DNA of 64,000 nt from Rubrobacter tropicus (GCF_011492945.1 NZ_CP045119.1:1798001-1862000); one strand, 5' to 3'; positions 49,964-59,006 are shown, counted from the stretch's first letter. The notes: generated by a model from the letters alone, not told the origin. Made by a program: numbers and translations.

Positions 49964-50800
49964 TTGCTGGAGCTTTTTCAGGCGGTACTTCTCGGCGTCG
50001 TGCAGGGGCTAACAGAGTTTCTGCCCGTGTCGAGCTCGGGGCATCTGTTGTTGGGGCAATATTTCCTGGGGTTGGACCAGGAGCGCTTCGGGCTATCTTT
50101 CGACGTAGCGCTTCACATGGGGACGCTCCTCGCCGTCGTCTCGTACTTCTGGCGTGACCTGTTGCGGATGGCCTTCGCGTTCTTCCGCTCGTTCTCTCAC
50201 CGGGACCTCAGTAACGACGCCGACCAGAGGATGGCCTACCTCATCATCGCCGCGACGGTGCCGGCGGCCGGGATCGGGTACTTTCTGGAGCCGTTCTTCG
50301 AGGGGCCGGTCGTCCGCTCGCCGTGGGTCGTCGTCTTCAACTTCGTGCTGATCGGTACCCTGTTTATCGTCGGGGAGGCTGTCGGGTCCCGGACGCGGCG
50401 GGCGTCGAAGCTCGGGTTCGGCGAGGCTGTGGGCATCGGGTTCGCGCAGGCGGCGGCGCTGGTGCCCGGGGTTTCGCGGTCGGGGGGGACCATAACGCTC
50501 GGTCTGTTTCTGGGGCTCAGGCGGGAGGAGGCAGCCCGGTTCTCGTTTCTGATGAGCGTGCCGATCATCGCGGGGGCCGGCGGGTTGCAGGTGGGGGAGG
50601 TGATCTCACGCGGCATGAGCTTCTCCCAGATGCTACTTTTCGTGGTCGGCTTCGTTACCTCGGCTGCTGTCGGGTACGTGACGATCCGGTTCCTGCTCAA
50701 CTACCTGACGCGGCACAGCCTGCGGGCCTTCGCGTTCTACCGCTTCGCGGTCGCCGGCATCGTGACGATCCTGCTCCTGATCGGCCTCGGAGGCTTTTGA
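49964..50800 (+). CDS. uppP: Undecaprenyl-diphosphatase
   Basis: 278 residues with about eight helices. GLTEFLPVSSSGHLLL (16-31) and ALVPGVSRSGGTITLGLFLG (about 166-185) are the two UppP/BacA signatures, including the Ser/Glu and Arg of the active site. It dephosphorylates undecaprenyl pyrophosphate so the lipid carrier can be reused in wall synthesis, and confers bacitracin resistance. TTG 49964 is the likely start, with GGAGC-like sequence nearby. No cell-wall genes are adjacent. Confidence 0.93.
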   Translation: MLELFQAVLLGVVQGLTEFLPVSSSGHLLLGQYFLGLDQERFGLSFDVALHMGTLLAVVSYFWRDLLRMAFAFFRSFSHRDLSNDADQRMAYLIIAATVPAAGIGYFLEPFFEGPVVRSPWVVVFNFVLIGTLFIVGEAVGSRTRRASKLGFGEAVGIGFAQAAALVPGVSRSGGTITLGLFLGLRREEAARFSFLMSVPIIAGAGGLQVGEVISRGMSFSQMLLFVVGFVTSAAVGYVTIRFLLNYLTRHSLRAFAFYRFAVAGIVTILLLIGLGGF

Positions 50801-50835
50801 CAAACGCCTCGCCGCTCTGGTAGTTTGAACCCATC

Positions 50836-50895
50836 ATGCAACTTTTTCTTTCAGTAGCGCGGCGATTTACCGGGGAGGGGCGCGCCCGCTCCTGA
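50836..50895 (+). CDS. Possible 19-residue leader peptide before pheA
   Basis: ATG 50836 opens MQLFLSVARRFTGEGRARS, and the stop lies inside a strong stem GAGGGGC/GCCCCTC (about 50875-50920). The peptide has only two Phe codons, fewer than classic phe attenuators, so it may be chance. The position just upstream of pheA is suggestive. Confidence 0.25.
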   Translation: MQLFLSVARRFTGEGRARS

Positions 50896-50948
50896 CGCGC
50901 GGTTCCGCCCCTCCAGACCACCAGAGCCGGGCTCACCAACACCCACGA

Positions 50949-52121
50949 ATGGAGGACGCGGTCGCCGTGGTTCCATCTGAACCTTTACGAGAAGAGATAG
51001 ACGGGCAAGTGGAAGTAGCGGGCCGGAAGGGGGCCATTGACGAGGCCGAGATGGCCGAGTTGCGGGCAGGCATAGACGCGGTGGACGCCGAGATCGTGCG
51101 CCTGCTCGACCGGAGGGCGTCGTTCGCGCGCAGGATCGGGGAGTTCAAGCAACAGAGGGGGATGGCCGTCTACGCGCCGGCGAGGGAGCGGGTGGTCCTG
51201 GACAGGGTCACCGCCCTCGGCGAGGGCGCGTTCCCCAAGCGGGGCCTCGAGGCCGTCTTTCGCGAGATCATCTCGAGCTCCGTCTCCCTGGAGACGAGCC
51301 TGAAGGTCGCGTACCTCGGCCCGGAGGCCACGTTCACGCACGAGGCGGCCCTCAGGTCCTTCGGGACCAGCATCGAGCTCCAGCCCCAGACCACCGTCGC
51401 CGAGGTCTTCGCCAGGGTCGAGAGGGGGGAGGCCGAACACGGCGTCGTCCCCGTCGAGAACTCGATGGAAGGCGCCGTAACCCACACCCTCGACGAGCTT
51501 ATGAACAGCCCGCTCAAGGTCTGCGGCGAGGTCTACCTGCCCGTCTCCCAGAACCTCATCTCAGCCGAGGAATCCCCGGACAAGGTAAGTCTCGTCTGCT
51601 CGCACCCGATGGCCCTCGCCCAGGCCGCGTCCTGGCTGCGGCGCGAGTTGCCCGGCGCGCGCCTGGAAGAGGTCGAGTCGACCGCCGAGGCCGCCCGCCG
51701 GGCGTCGGTGCAGCCGGGGGTGGCGGCCGTCGGGAGCGCGCTCGCGGCCGAGGCCCACGGCCTGAAGGTGCTGGCGCGCAACATCCAGGAGGCCAGGACC
51801 AACACCACGCGGTTCATAGTTCTCGGGCGCTCGTGGGCCGCCCGGACCGGGAAGGACAAGACCAGCGTGGTCTTCTCCGTCAAGGACAGGCCCGGCGTGC
51901 TCAAGGAGGCGCTCTCCGCGTTCGCGTCGGAGGGGATCAACCTCACCCGCATCGAGAGCCGCCCGAGCCGCAAGCGGGCCTGGACCTACGTCTTTTTCGC
52001 GGACTTCAAGGGGCATCCGGACGAGGAGAAGGTCAGGCGCGCGCTCGAAGGGCTGGAAGAGCATTGCCCTTACGTGAGCCTGATCGGGGCCTACCCGGAG
52101 GTCCCGCCCGAGGCCTCCTGA
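50949..52121 (+). CDS. pheA: Chorismate mutase / prephenate dehydratase, bifunctional
   Basis: 390 residues in three parts. The AroQ chorismate mutase is at about 33-105 (ELRAGIDAVDAEIVRLLDRR, FARRIGEFKQQRG). The prephenate dehydratase is at about 118-290 (VAYLGPEATFTHEAALRSFG, HGVVPVENSMEGAV). An ACT domain is at about 305-385 (VFSVKDRPGVLKEALSAFAS, RIESRPSRKRAWTYVFF) and senses phenylalanine. The protein converts chorismate to phenylpyruvate in phenylalanine synthesis. The start is ATG 50949. A leader peptide and hairpin upstream may attenuate it. Confidence 0.94.
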   Translation: MEDAVAVVPSEPLREEIDGQVEVAGRKGAIDEAEMAELRAGIDAVDAEIVRLLDRRASFARRIGEFKQQRGMAVYAPARERVVLDRVTALGEGAFPKRGLEAVFREIISSSVSLETSLKVAYLGPEATFTHEAALRSFGTSIELQPQTTVAEVFARVERGEAEHGVVPVENSMEGAVTHTLDELMNSPLKVCGEVYLPVSQNLISAEESPDKVSLVCSHPMALAQAASWLRRELPGARLEEVESTAEAARRASVQPGVAAVGSALAAEAHGLKVLARNIQEARTNTTRFIVLGRSWAARTGKDKTSVVFSVKDRPGVLKEALSAFASEGINLTRIESRPSRKRAWTYVFFADFKGHPDEEKVRRALEGLEEHCPYVSLIGAYPEVPPEAS

Positions 52122-52128
52122 GCGTCTG

Positions 52129-52290
52129 ATGGACTTCAAGGAAGCCGCAAGGGTGGTGCTCGGGGAAGTCGGGCACCCCTTGCACTACGGGGACATCACG
52201 GAGATCGCGTACCATAAGGTAGTGGTCTCCTTCTCTGCCACGTTGCGAATGGAGCGCAAGCCCGTGGTCAGTTGGGAGATGGCGGAATAG
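52129..52290 (+). CDS. Small HARE-HTH-like protein
   Basis: 53 residues from ATG 52129, eight bases after pheA. FKEAARVVLGEVGHPLHYGD then ITEIAYHKVVVSF looks like the HARE winged helix (AA-x-x-VL-x-x-x-G-x-PLHY-x-x-I-T-x-x-A), usually found fused to restriction enzymes or RpoE delta. Here it is alone and short, with a 15-residue tail. It may be a remnant of a larger protein or a free DNA-binding subunit. Confidence 0.5.
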   Translation: MDFKEAARVVLGEVGHPLHYGDITEIAYHKVVVSFSATLRMERKPVVSWEMAE

Positions 52291-52407
52291 GGGCGGGGTA
52301 GCGCCGCGAACCTGTGGAGTGCCGCAAGACGGCCCCGCCCGAGACGGAATTATACAGTTTGCGGCTGGGTCGAAGAGCCTTTCTACGGACGGGTCGGAGG
52401 ATGTGCC

Positions 52408-53022
52408 ATGAACCACGAAGACAGAAGGCGGATAGCGCAAGAAGAGGTTTATAGGGAAAGGGTGAGGGCAGAGTACCGCGTCGCTCGGACGAGAGAAGGT
52501 CTAGCCTCGGCGGGTCGGGGGCTCTTGGGACTCTTCAACCTGGGCGTGCTCCTCTTCGCGGCGGGCGTGTGGATTGTCTGGTCCGTCATCCTGTTCGTGG
52601 TTTTAGTCTTGACGCTCGTGGACGGCAGCGGGGCCGCCGCTATCTACGGCCTCCTGTTCCTCTTAGTCTTCTTCGGTCCGCTGTTCTGGCTGTACGTGAA
52701 GTACCTCGGGATCAAGCGCGAGCGCGAAAAGAGGGAAGAGAAGCAGAGGAGAGAGCGGGAAGCGCGGGAATCTCGTTGGAAACAACAGGACGAAGCAATG
52801 GTGGAGGAGGAGCCATGGGAGGGGTTCGCGAGGGCTGAGAACGATAAGTACGCGACTATGGCGAGGGAATGGGAGAGGCGCTGGGGTGTTCTTACCAAAG
52901 ATCTTCCCGAAGAGGAGGCGCAAAAGCTCCACAAGGAGTTCCTGACCGACAACCCTGGCCGCACCGACGAGGAGAGGTGGGAGCATATAGACGGCCTCTT
53001 CAACGAGAGGTCCGTCACCTGA
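52408..53022 (+). CDS. Hypothetical two-helix membrane protein
   Basis: 204 residues. Two adjacent hydrophobic helices (about 38-70 and 74-98: LGVLLFAAGVWIVWSVILFV, AAIYGLLFLLVFFGPLFWLY) are followed by a long charged cytosolic helix KREREKREEKQRREREARES and a second helical part ending in LPEEEAQKLHKEFLTDNPGR. No known domain. It heads a patch of unusual genes (52.4-57.9 kb). Function unknown. Confidence 0.68.
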   Translation: MNHEDRRRIAQEEVYRERVRAEYRVARTREGLASAGRGLLGLFNLGVLLFAAGVWIVWSVILFVVLVLTLVDGSGAAAIYGLLFLLVFFGPLFWLYVKYLGIKREREKREEKQRREREARESRWKQQDEAMVEEEPWEGFARAENDKYATMAREWERRWGVLTKDLPEEEAQKLHKEFLTDNPGRTDEERWEHIDGLFNERSVT

Positions 53023-53080
53023 TCCTGGCCGATCTGCGGGCGCGACGTCGGTTTTGGGACCGTCGGAAATGGAGTAGACG

Positions 53081-53335
53081 TTGAGCAGGGAGCGACGGAT
53101 AGGGCGGGACCTCAAGAGCGGAACGCTCTACGGAGTCACCGTCAACAATGGGACTGGTGTCTCCAGGACGTTCAACGCCTTCCGGCGCGAGGAGAACTCG
53201 ATGTTCTACCTGCACGACAGGACTTGGGAGGCGACCGGCACCGTGGAGTTCCGACTCACGCTCGACGCGGATATCATGCTGGGGGCCATGAGAGAGGTCG
53301 CACCTTTAGAAGAATGGGGAGAGCTGCACGAGTAG
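53081..53335 (+). CDS. Hypothetical small protein
   Basis: 84 residues from TTG 53081, with GGAG upstream. KSGTLYGVTVNNGTGVSRTF and TWEATGTVEFRLTLDADIML suggest a small beta-rich fold. No motif, signal or helix. It starts 58 bases after the preceding membrane protein. Function unknown. Confidence 0.55.
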   Translation: MSRERRIGRDLKSGTLYGVTVNNGTGVSRTFNAFRREENSMFYLHDRTWEATGTVEFRLTLDADIMLGAMREVAPLEEWGELHE

Positions 53336-53358
53336 CAACCGCCGTCGCGAGATATCTG

Positions 53359-53616
53359 TCAAGAGAACCAAGAGTCGCGGCCTTGGTCCAGGTTTCGCTC
53401 AAGCTCCGAGAAGACCTCCGACAGCGTGGTCCCGAGGGCTCGCGCCAGCTTGTCCGCTGTGACTATAGAAGGCGTCCTCTCGGCCCTCTCTATTGCCCCT
53501 ATGTAGTTGCGGTGGAGGCCGCATAACTCGGCCAACCCTTCCTGGGACAGGTCTTTCTCCAGACGAAGTTTGCGTACCAACGTTCCGAACTCCCGCGTTA
53601 GGTCCTCCCCTGCCAT
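53359..53616 (-). CDS. XRE-family helix-turn-helix protein (small)
   Basis: 85 residues from ATG 53616. VRKLRLEKDLSQEGLAELCG, LHRNYIGAIERAERTPSIVT and ADKLARALGTTLSEVFSELE form one XRE domain. It is a clear relative of the protein at 27831, with the same LCGLHR-x-YIG-x-IER core. It reads against the surrounding plus-strand genes. No partner toxin or restriction enzyme is adjacent. It probably regulates itself and perhaps nearby genes. Confidence 0.82.
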   Translation of the reverse strand: MAGEDLTREFGTLVRKLRLEKDLSQEGLAELCGLHRNYIGAIERAERTPSIVTADKLARALGTTLSEVFSELERNLDQGRDSWFS

Positions 53617-53792
53617 AGACACGAAAGTACGGACGCGGCATAATAGAGGTCTACACACTATTGATGGGATCGAAGGTCAGCAAACGGTGAACTGGGGAAG
53701 TCGTGGCGTCGTAGAAGGTGTTGTGGAGGCAGGGGATGCTTGGCCGGAGTGCGTCTAGATGCGTGCCAGGACCGGTTTAAGAGGGAGGTAGA

Positions 53793-54323
53793 ATGACTGA
53801 GGAGATAGGAGCTGGGCAACCACGGTTTTGCGGGCGCTGCGGGGCTCCAAGAAGTCAGAGAGACATCTTCTGTACCTCTTGCGGGGAGCAGCTCGATTAC
53901 GCCAACACGAGAGAGGAAGGTTCGGCGTCTGCTGTTGGTAGGCGTGCGTCCTCGGGCGGCGGTGCCGAAAAGGGTAGCGCAGTCAAGGAGGCACAGGCCA
54001 AACAATCCAACGCCGGTTTCGACTGGACGCCGGTGGGTCGGGAACTCAAGAACGTGGGATCGGATCTGCTTCGGGAGACCGATTTTATGTTGGGCAACAT
54101 CGTCGTAGTTTGCGTCTATTTTCTCTCGGGATTCGTCGCTTTCGGGTCCCTCTTCGGCTGGGTGGTGGCGGGCGCACTCGGGGAGTTCTTCTGGTACCTG
54201 CCGGTTTCGTTTCTGCTCTCCGCCACGGTGTTCGCGGTTTGCTTCGTCTATTTGAGGAGCAAGGTAGGGTCGCGCAGGTGGAAGAGCGGCTTCTACAAAG
54301 GCTGGTTCGGCCAAAGGGACTAG
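53793..54323 (+). CDS. Zinc-ribbon membrane protein (short)
   Basis: 176 residues. The N-terminal knuckles RFCGRCG and IFCTSCGEQL (about 11-34) form a double CxxC zinc ribbon. A polar linker rich in Ser/Gly/Ala follows, then two membrane helices (NIVVVCVYFLSGFVAFGSLFG, YLPVSFLLSATVFAVCFVYL) and a basic end. The family role of such ribbons in membrane proteins is not clear. It is one of three neighbouring zinc-ribbon genes. Confidence 0.7.
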   Translation: MTEEIGAGQPRFCGRCGAPRSQRDIFCTSCGEQLDYANTREEGSASAVGRRASSGGGAEKGSAVKEAQAKQSNAGFDWTPVGRELKNVGSDLLRETDFMLGNIVVVCVYFLSGFVAFGSLFGWVVAGALGEFFWYLPVSFLLSATVFAVCFVYLRSKVGSRRWKSGFYKGWFGQRD

Positions 54324-54423
54324 ACGTCGGTTCGGGCAACCGACGCCTGCGGGAGCCGTGACCTCATCCAGGCAACCCGGACAAACGTACACTATCCTGT
54401 GGCAGCGCGTGGGAGGAGGATGG

Positions 54424-55722
54424 GTGTCCGAGGAGTATGGGCGGCAGCGCTACTGCCGCGATTGCGGGGCGGAGCTTAGGTCTGGCATGTCTTTTTGTGT
54501 TTCGTGCGGGACCCCTGTGTCTTCCGTCACCGGGGGGTCAGGTCCATCGTCATCCGGCTCGGATGGACCGGGACGGTTGGGCTCGTTCCTCGATGATCTG
54601 CGGAGCAGCTTCCGGCAGAGCGCGGACGGTCTCGGTGAGACCTTCTCGGGTTTCGGTACGGACGGCATTCGGCGGTTCCCGAGGAAGGTTTTGGGATGGT
54701 TCAAGGACCTTCCCGTGGTGCCCAAGTTGGTACTCGTCGGTCTGGTGGTGCTGGTCCTCCTGGTCTTCCTCAGTCCGGTAGCCATGATCGTCGCCGGGCT
54801 TCTATTTGGTGTGAGCATCATCGCCCTCATCATCCGAGTGGCCCAGAAAGGGTCCATCAAGAACTGGGGAATGGTTGCGATCGGGTCTGTGGTCCTCATG
54901 TTCACGTTCGGGCTCATGTCGGATGCTCTGTACGGGATCAGGTTCATGGGCTCTTCTGGTCCGATTGGATCATCGGGAGGATCTGATCGGTCTGGGGGGG
55001 CGACGGACGTAGCGTATGACGTGGTTTCGGAGGAGGTTAACACGGACGGAAACCCGAGCTACTACGTCGTCAGTTCCGCCAACGACCTCGAATCGTTGAA
55101 CGTCGTTGCCCAGGAGATTCAGCGGGAGTTACTGCAAACCAACCAAGGATCTGTCACGTTCTTCGACAACCGGGCTGCGGCGGAATCTGTCGACTTGGAA
55201 GCCATGGTCGGTTTGGCATTCCTCTTCCTGGACGAGATGCAGGTAAGATCTCATTACGCAGATGGCACCGTGCCTCTGTCCTCCGAAGAGGTCGAGCAGG
55301 TGGTGGACGCGATGGCGGGCAACGGCTACGTCCAGACGAGTGTGGAAGGCGGCGACTCCCTGCCGGTGATGCCTGACTTCATGTACGAGCCTGTCGATTC
55401 GTCCAGTGCCACGTCGTCTTCGAGCGCCTCGTCTACCGCCTCGCCCTCGGTGTCCGACGATAACCGGGTTAGCTTCACGGGTGAGGTATTCGGCTACCCA
55501 GAGACGTTCAACTACGACGGTCTCTCCGTCACCGGCCAGGTCGTCGATTGGAACGGGAACCACGTAATGATCCTACTGGACCCGTGGCAGGGGAACCGCG
55601 TCCATTTGGGATTCCCAGGACAGCAAATAACCGTACACGGCGAGTACCGGGGAACCGTCACCACTTCCAGCGGCGGTACCTACGAAGCCGTGATGGCCGA
55701 CGATGTGGAGACTGCGGAGTAG
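54424..55722 (+). CDS. Zinc-ribbon membrane protein with OB-like C-terminus
   Basis: From GTG 54424, with GGAGGAGG upstream, about 432 residues. The zinc ribbon is YCRDCGAEL...SFCVSCGTPV. Three to four helices (about 95-180) match the island protein at 28431. A region follows that holds EEVNTDGNPSYYVVSSANDL and a Ser-rich linker. It ends in an OB-like beta domain: FTGEVFGYPETFNYDGLSVT, VVDWNGNHVMILLD and ITVHGEYRGTVTT. The last part probably lies outside the membrane. Function unknown. Confidence 0.72.
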   Translation: MSEEYGRQRYCRDCGAELRSGMSFCVSCGTPVSSVTGGSGPSSSGSDGPGRLGSFLDDLRSSFRQSADGLGETFSGFGTDGIRRFPRKVLGWFKDLPVVPKLVLVGLVVLVLLVFLSPVAMIVAGLLFGVSIIALIIRVAQKGSIKNWGMVAIGSVVLMFTFGLMSDALYGIRFMGSSGPIGSSGGSDRSGGATDVAYDVVSEEVNTDGNPSYYVVSSANDLESLNVVAQEIQRELLQTNQGSVTFFDNRAAAESVDLEAMVGLAFLFLDEMQVRSHYADGTVPLSSEEVEQVVDAMAGNGYVQTSVEGGDSLPVMPDFMYEPVDSSSATSSSSASSTASPSVSDDNRVSFTGEVFGYPETFNYDGLSVTGQVVDWNGNHVMILLDPWQGNRVHLGFPGQQITVHGEYRGTVTTSSGGTYEAVMADDVETAE

Positions 55723-55819
55723 CAGAGGGAGTTGGCGGCAGACTAAGGAGTCGCTTCGTGCCGGGAAGGACGCATAAGGGTACGCTAAGTATTGCGGCCC
55801 TGATAGGGGGAACGCGGCG

Positions 55820-57502
55820 ATGAACCGAGACAACCGTACCGCTTACTGCGGGCAGTGCGGCAACGCCGTCGAGCCGGGAGACAGGTTCTGCGGGACGTGC
55901 GGGGCTGCGGTAGCCACGGGCGCTTCGGACGATACACAAGTGATTCCGAGGTCGGTCGCGGCGGCCCAGGGTGTCGCCCACACGAACAGGCGCGGGAGAC
56001 GGCGGTGGGTCAACATGGCGGCGGTCTCGCTCATCCTGTTGCTAGGAATCGGAGCCATCACCGCCCTGGCTATAGGAGGCGGGCCAGAATTCTTGGGCAT
56101 GTCCGATCAACAACCAGCAGATGACCGTGAAGTCGATCTTCCCAAAGGCGACAAAAGCGTCGCCGGCCAGAGAGCTGTCTCGGCGGATTCGCCTCCCGAC
56201 CCTGCTTTCGAGCACCTCCTTCCTTCTATCGAAGGAACGACGGACGCTCCCGTAATGCTGTCCGCCGAGCTTCCAGACGACATGGACCTGCCTGCCATCG
56301 ACGGCTATTACAGCGGCGACGGGTACGGGATCGTCTTCCCGTATGGGCCCTCCGAGACCACCACCATGGCGAGCAATGCTGACACCCTGGGCACTCTGAC
56401 CGTCTACCCCGAAGACGAAGACGTGGCGAACGAATACTTCGACGCCGAGAGGATCGATGAGGTCGCCCTGCCGGATGGCACGAAGGCCACCTTGAGATAC
56501 ATGGTGCCAGCGGGGAGGGCTGGGTCCCAGGGACCGTTCTGGGAGGGCAAGTTCGACAAGGCCGGCTTCACCTACAACCTCAAGGTGGTGAAACCGAACG
56601 AAGTCGGAGAGGAAGAGGTCAGGCAGGCCCTCTCGACGATGGTGTTGGTGCCGGAGGCGGGCGGGCAGGAACCCTCCTGGATGTCGGACGGAGAGATCTC
56701 GTCGCTTGAGGAGTTCGGACGCGAGTACGACGAGGCCGTCAGGCGCGAAGATTGGGAAGAGACCTACGAGATGCTGGACGGGTCCTCCCAGGAGGAGTTT
56801 ACGGAAGACGAGTGGGCAGAGGGTCAGCAGGCCCTGGCAGACGAGAGTGGCGTTCCTGCCTCTCTGGAGTCGGTCAGTGTCACGCAAGAGGAGGAGGCGA
56901 CGGACGTTCCCGTCGACGTCAACCTCGCCTACGAGGACGGCTCCCAGGAGACCATTCTGGCGGGCATACCCCTGGTCATGGAGGACCCCGCCGATTCGGG
57001 AGGGCCGAGGCGCTACCTGACGGAGGAGGAGATCTCAGAGCTGGATGGTCTCTTAACGTCTTCGGAACCGACCACGTTCAGCAGCCCGGAGCCCACCACC
57101 CAAGAACCCACGGACTTCGGCGTCAGTCCCGGAGGGGAGGACGAGGTGCGAGAGGCGGTGGAACAATACTACTACGCGGTCGATTACGAGTCGTGGGACA
57201 CCACCTACTACAACCTCGACGCGGAATCGAAGGCGCTGTTCACGGAAGAGGAGTGGATAGCGAAGAACCGTTGGTACGCCGAGATCGAGGGCTTAGAACT
57301 CGACTCCATGAGCGTGGACGTGACGATGGACGGGGAGGAGCGGGCCGAGGTCACGGTCGACAGGACCTTCGCTGATGGCACGTCGATCACAAGGGACACC
57401 GTCTTCGTTTGGGAGGGCTACTGGAGGCACCACCTCACCGAGGAGGAAAAGGAGATCTTCATGCCCGGCGTTCCCTACGAGGAGTTCGTCGAAGCCCAGT
57501 AA
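55820..57502 (+). CDS. Zinc-ribbon, single-pass protein with two NTF2-like-type repeats
   Basis: 560 residues. The zinc ribbon is at about 9-32 (YCGQCGNAVEPGDRFCGTCG). One membrane helix (about 67-87, MAAVSLILLLGIGAITALAI) is followed by an outer region with IDGYYSGDGYGIVFPYGPSE and PFWEGKFDKAGFTYNLKVV. Two tandem helical/beta units come next, YDEAVRREDWEETYEMLDGS...YEDGSQETILAG and YYYAVDYESWDTTYYNLDAE...FADGTSITRDTVF. These resemble NTF2-like or SnoaL-type modules, as in some penicillin-binding-protein accessories. Each contains an EEW element. Function unknown; possibly envelope sensing. Confidence 0.7.
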   Translation: MNRDNRTAYCGQCGNAVEPGDRFCGTCGAAVATGASDDTQVIPRSVAAAQGVAHTNRRGRRRWVNMAAVSLILLLGIGAITALAIGGGPEFLGMSDQQPADDREVDLPKGDKSVAGQRAVSADSPPDPAFEHLLPSIEGTTDAPVMLSAELPDDMDLPAIDGYYSGDGYGIVFPYGPSETTTMASNADTLGTLTVYPEDEDVANEYFDAERIDEVALPDGTKATLRYMVPAGRAGSQGPFWEGKFDKAGFTYNLKVVKPNEVGEEEVRQALSTMVLVPEAGGQEPSWMSDGEISSLEEFGREYDEAVRREDWEETYEMLDGSSQEEFTEDEWAEGQQALADESGVPASLESVSVTQEEEATDVPVDVNLAYEDGSQETILAGIPLVMEDPADSGGPRRYLTEEEISELDGLLTSSEPTTFSSPEPTTQEPTDFGVSPGGEDEVREAVEQYYYAVDYESWDTTYYNLDAESKALFTEEEWIAKNRWYAEIEGLELDSMSVDVTMDGEERAEVTVDRTFADGTSITRDTVFVWEGYWRHHLTEEEKEIFMPGVPYEEFVEAQ

Positions 57503-57560
57503 CGAAACGGCCCTCCGATCCAGGCGCGTTGGTAGAACAGACGCCGGCCTTTACCTCTGG

Positions 57561-57908
57561 CTACATAACCGCCACGAACCTCCTCGTGCCCCGAATCCTG
57601 CGATAAGGACCGTACCTCTCTATGACTGCGCACATCCTCTCCGCGCCCGGCGGATTGGAGGAATGCACGGATATGGCTTCCGAGGGCCAAAGGCCGTGCT
57701 CTGCCATCCACAGGACGAGGCGGTGCCCCTCCTGCGTCCCCTCCCCGAGGTCGTGGTCGAGCGAGGCTTCGGCGACCCGGCCGTTCTCGATAAGGGAGAC
57801 GGCCTCCTCCACCGTTTTGACCCACGTCCAACCGTCGGGCACGGGACGCAGGTCGTCGAGCCACAGCCTCACCGGAGACTCCGCCGCGTTCTGATTCCTC
57901 GTTTCCAT
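57561..57908 (-). CDS. Cyclic-phosphate processing receiver domain (cREC) protein
   Basis: 115 residues from ATG 57908. RLWLDDLRPVPDGW, a middle strand SLDHDLGEGTQEGHRLVLWM and the ending AISVHSSNPPGAERMCAVIE follow the cREC_REC pattern, a receiver-like fold with acidic clusters (LDD, LDHD) and an HSSNP loop. The domain has been proposed to act on cyclic phosphates in RNA repair, but this is not shown for free-standing copies. The frame extends upstream as antisense to trxB; ATG 57908 gives the domain alone. Confidence 0.8.
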   Translation of the reverse strand: METRNQNAAESPVRLWLDDLRPVPDGWTWVKTVEEAVSLIENGRVAEASLDHDLGEGTQEGHRLVLWMAEHGLWPSEAISVHSSNPPGAERMCAVIERYGPYRRIRGTRRFVAVM

Positions 57909-58070
57909 ACTTCGATCATACGACACCCGTACAGAAACGGACCAACCTGTTCCTGGACCCACTACGAATACGAATCGGGTGCTTTCCGAACCACGCTCTC
58001 CAATAAATACGATATGTAGTATAGAATGAGGCAGGGACTTGCGCGGTGGGCGTACCAGGAGTGTTTCCGG

Positions 58071-59006
58071 TTGGTAGAAAGAGTTCGCGACACGGTGGTC
58101 GTCGGGTCGGGTCCTGCGGGCTACACGGCCGCCCTGTACGCCTCGCGGGCGAGGCTCGATACCCTCGTTTTTCAGGGGTTCGAGTCGGGCGGTCAGATGA
58201 TGCTCGCCTCCGAGGTCGAGAACTATCCCGGCTTCGGCAGCGGCGTCATGGGTCCCGATCTGATGGACGAATTCGAGGAGCAGGCGGCCCGGTTCGGCGC
58301 CGAGATGCGCCCCGAGAACGTCGAGAGGGTGGATCTTCGCGAGCGCCCCTTCAGGTTGTGGTCGGAGGGTGAAGAAGAGCCCGTGCTCGCCCGCAGCGTC
58401 GTCGTGGCGACGGGCGCGAAGCCCAAGCGCCTCGGCGTCGATGGGGAACTCCGGTTCTTCGGCAAGGGCGTCAGCGGGTGCGCGACGTGCGACGCGTTCT
58501 TCTTCAGGGGCAAGAAGGTGGCCGTCGTCGGCGGGGGCGATACTGCGATGGAGGAGGCCCTTCACCTTGCCCGGTACGCCTCGGAGGTCCTGATCGTCCA
58601 CCGGGGTGAGGCGTTGAGGGCGTCCAGGATCATGCTGGAGAGGGCGAAGGAGAATCCGAGGATCGGGTTCGTCGCGGGCGCGGTGGAGGAGATAGTCGGA
58701 GACGGGTCCGTCAAAGGCGTCTGGTTACGGACGCCGGGAGGCCCGGAGCGGTTCCTGCGGGTGGACGGGCTGTTCGTTGCCGTAGGACAGAGACCGGCGA
58801 GCGACCTTTTCCGGGGCCAGGTCGAGATCGACGAGGACGGTTACGTCGTGCTGAAGAGGCAAACGATGACGAGCGTGCCCGGCGTGTTCGCCGCCGGGGA
58901 GGTCGCCGACAAGAGCTACAGGCAGGTTGCCACGGCCGTCGGATCGGGTTGCATGGCGGCCATAGACGCCCAGAGGTGGCTCGAAGCTGACATCCGTTCC
59001 CTTTAG
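58071..59006 (+). CDS. trxB: Thioredoxin reductase
   Basis: 311 residues from TTG 58071, with AGGAG nine bases upstream; ATG 58026 is an alternative in frame. The FAD fold is VVVGSGPAGYTAALYASRA and the redox CxxC is CATC in GVSGCATCDAFFF. The NADPH fold is VAVVGGGDTAMEEALHLARY and the closing FAD motif is VPGVFAAGEVADKSYRQVAT. The low-molecular-weight enzyme passes electrons from NADPH to thioredoxin. No trxA is next to it, and the preceding cREC gene is divergent. Confidence 0.92.
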   Translation: MVERVRDTVVVGSGPAGYTAALYASRARLDTLVFQGFESGGQMMLASEVENYPGFGSGVMGPDLMDEFEEQAARFGAEMRPENVERVDLRERPFRLWSEGEEEPVLARSVVVATGAKPKRLGVDGELRFFGKGVSGCATCDAFFFRGKKVAVVGGGDTAMEEALHLARYASEVLIVHRGEALRASRIMLERAKENPRIGFVAGAVEEIVGDGSVKGVWLRTPGGPERFLRVDGLFVAVGQRPASDLFRGQVEIDEDGYVVLKRQTMTSVPGVFAAGEVADKSYRQVATAVGSGCMAAIDAQRWLEADIRSL

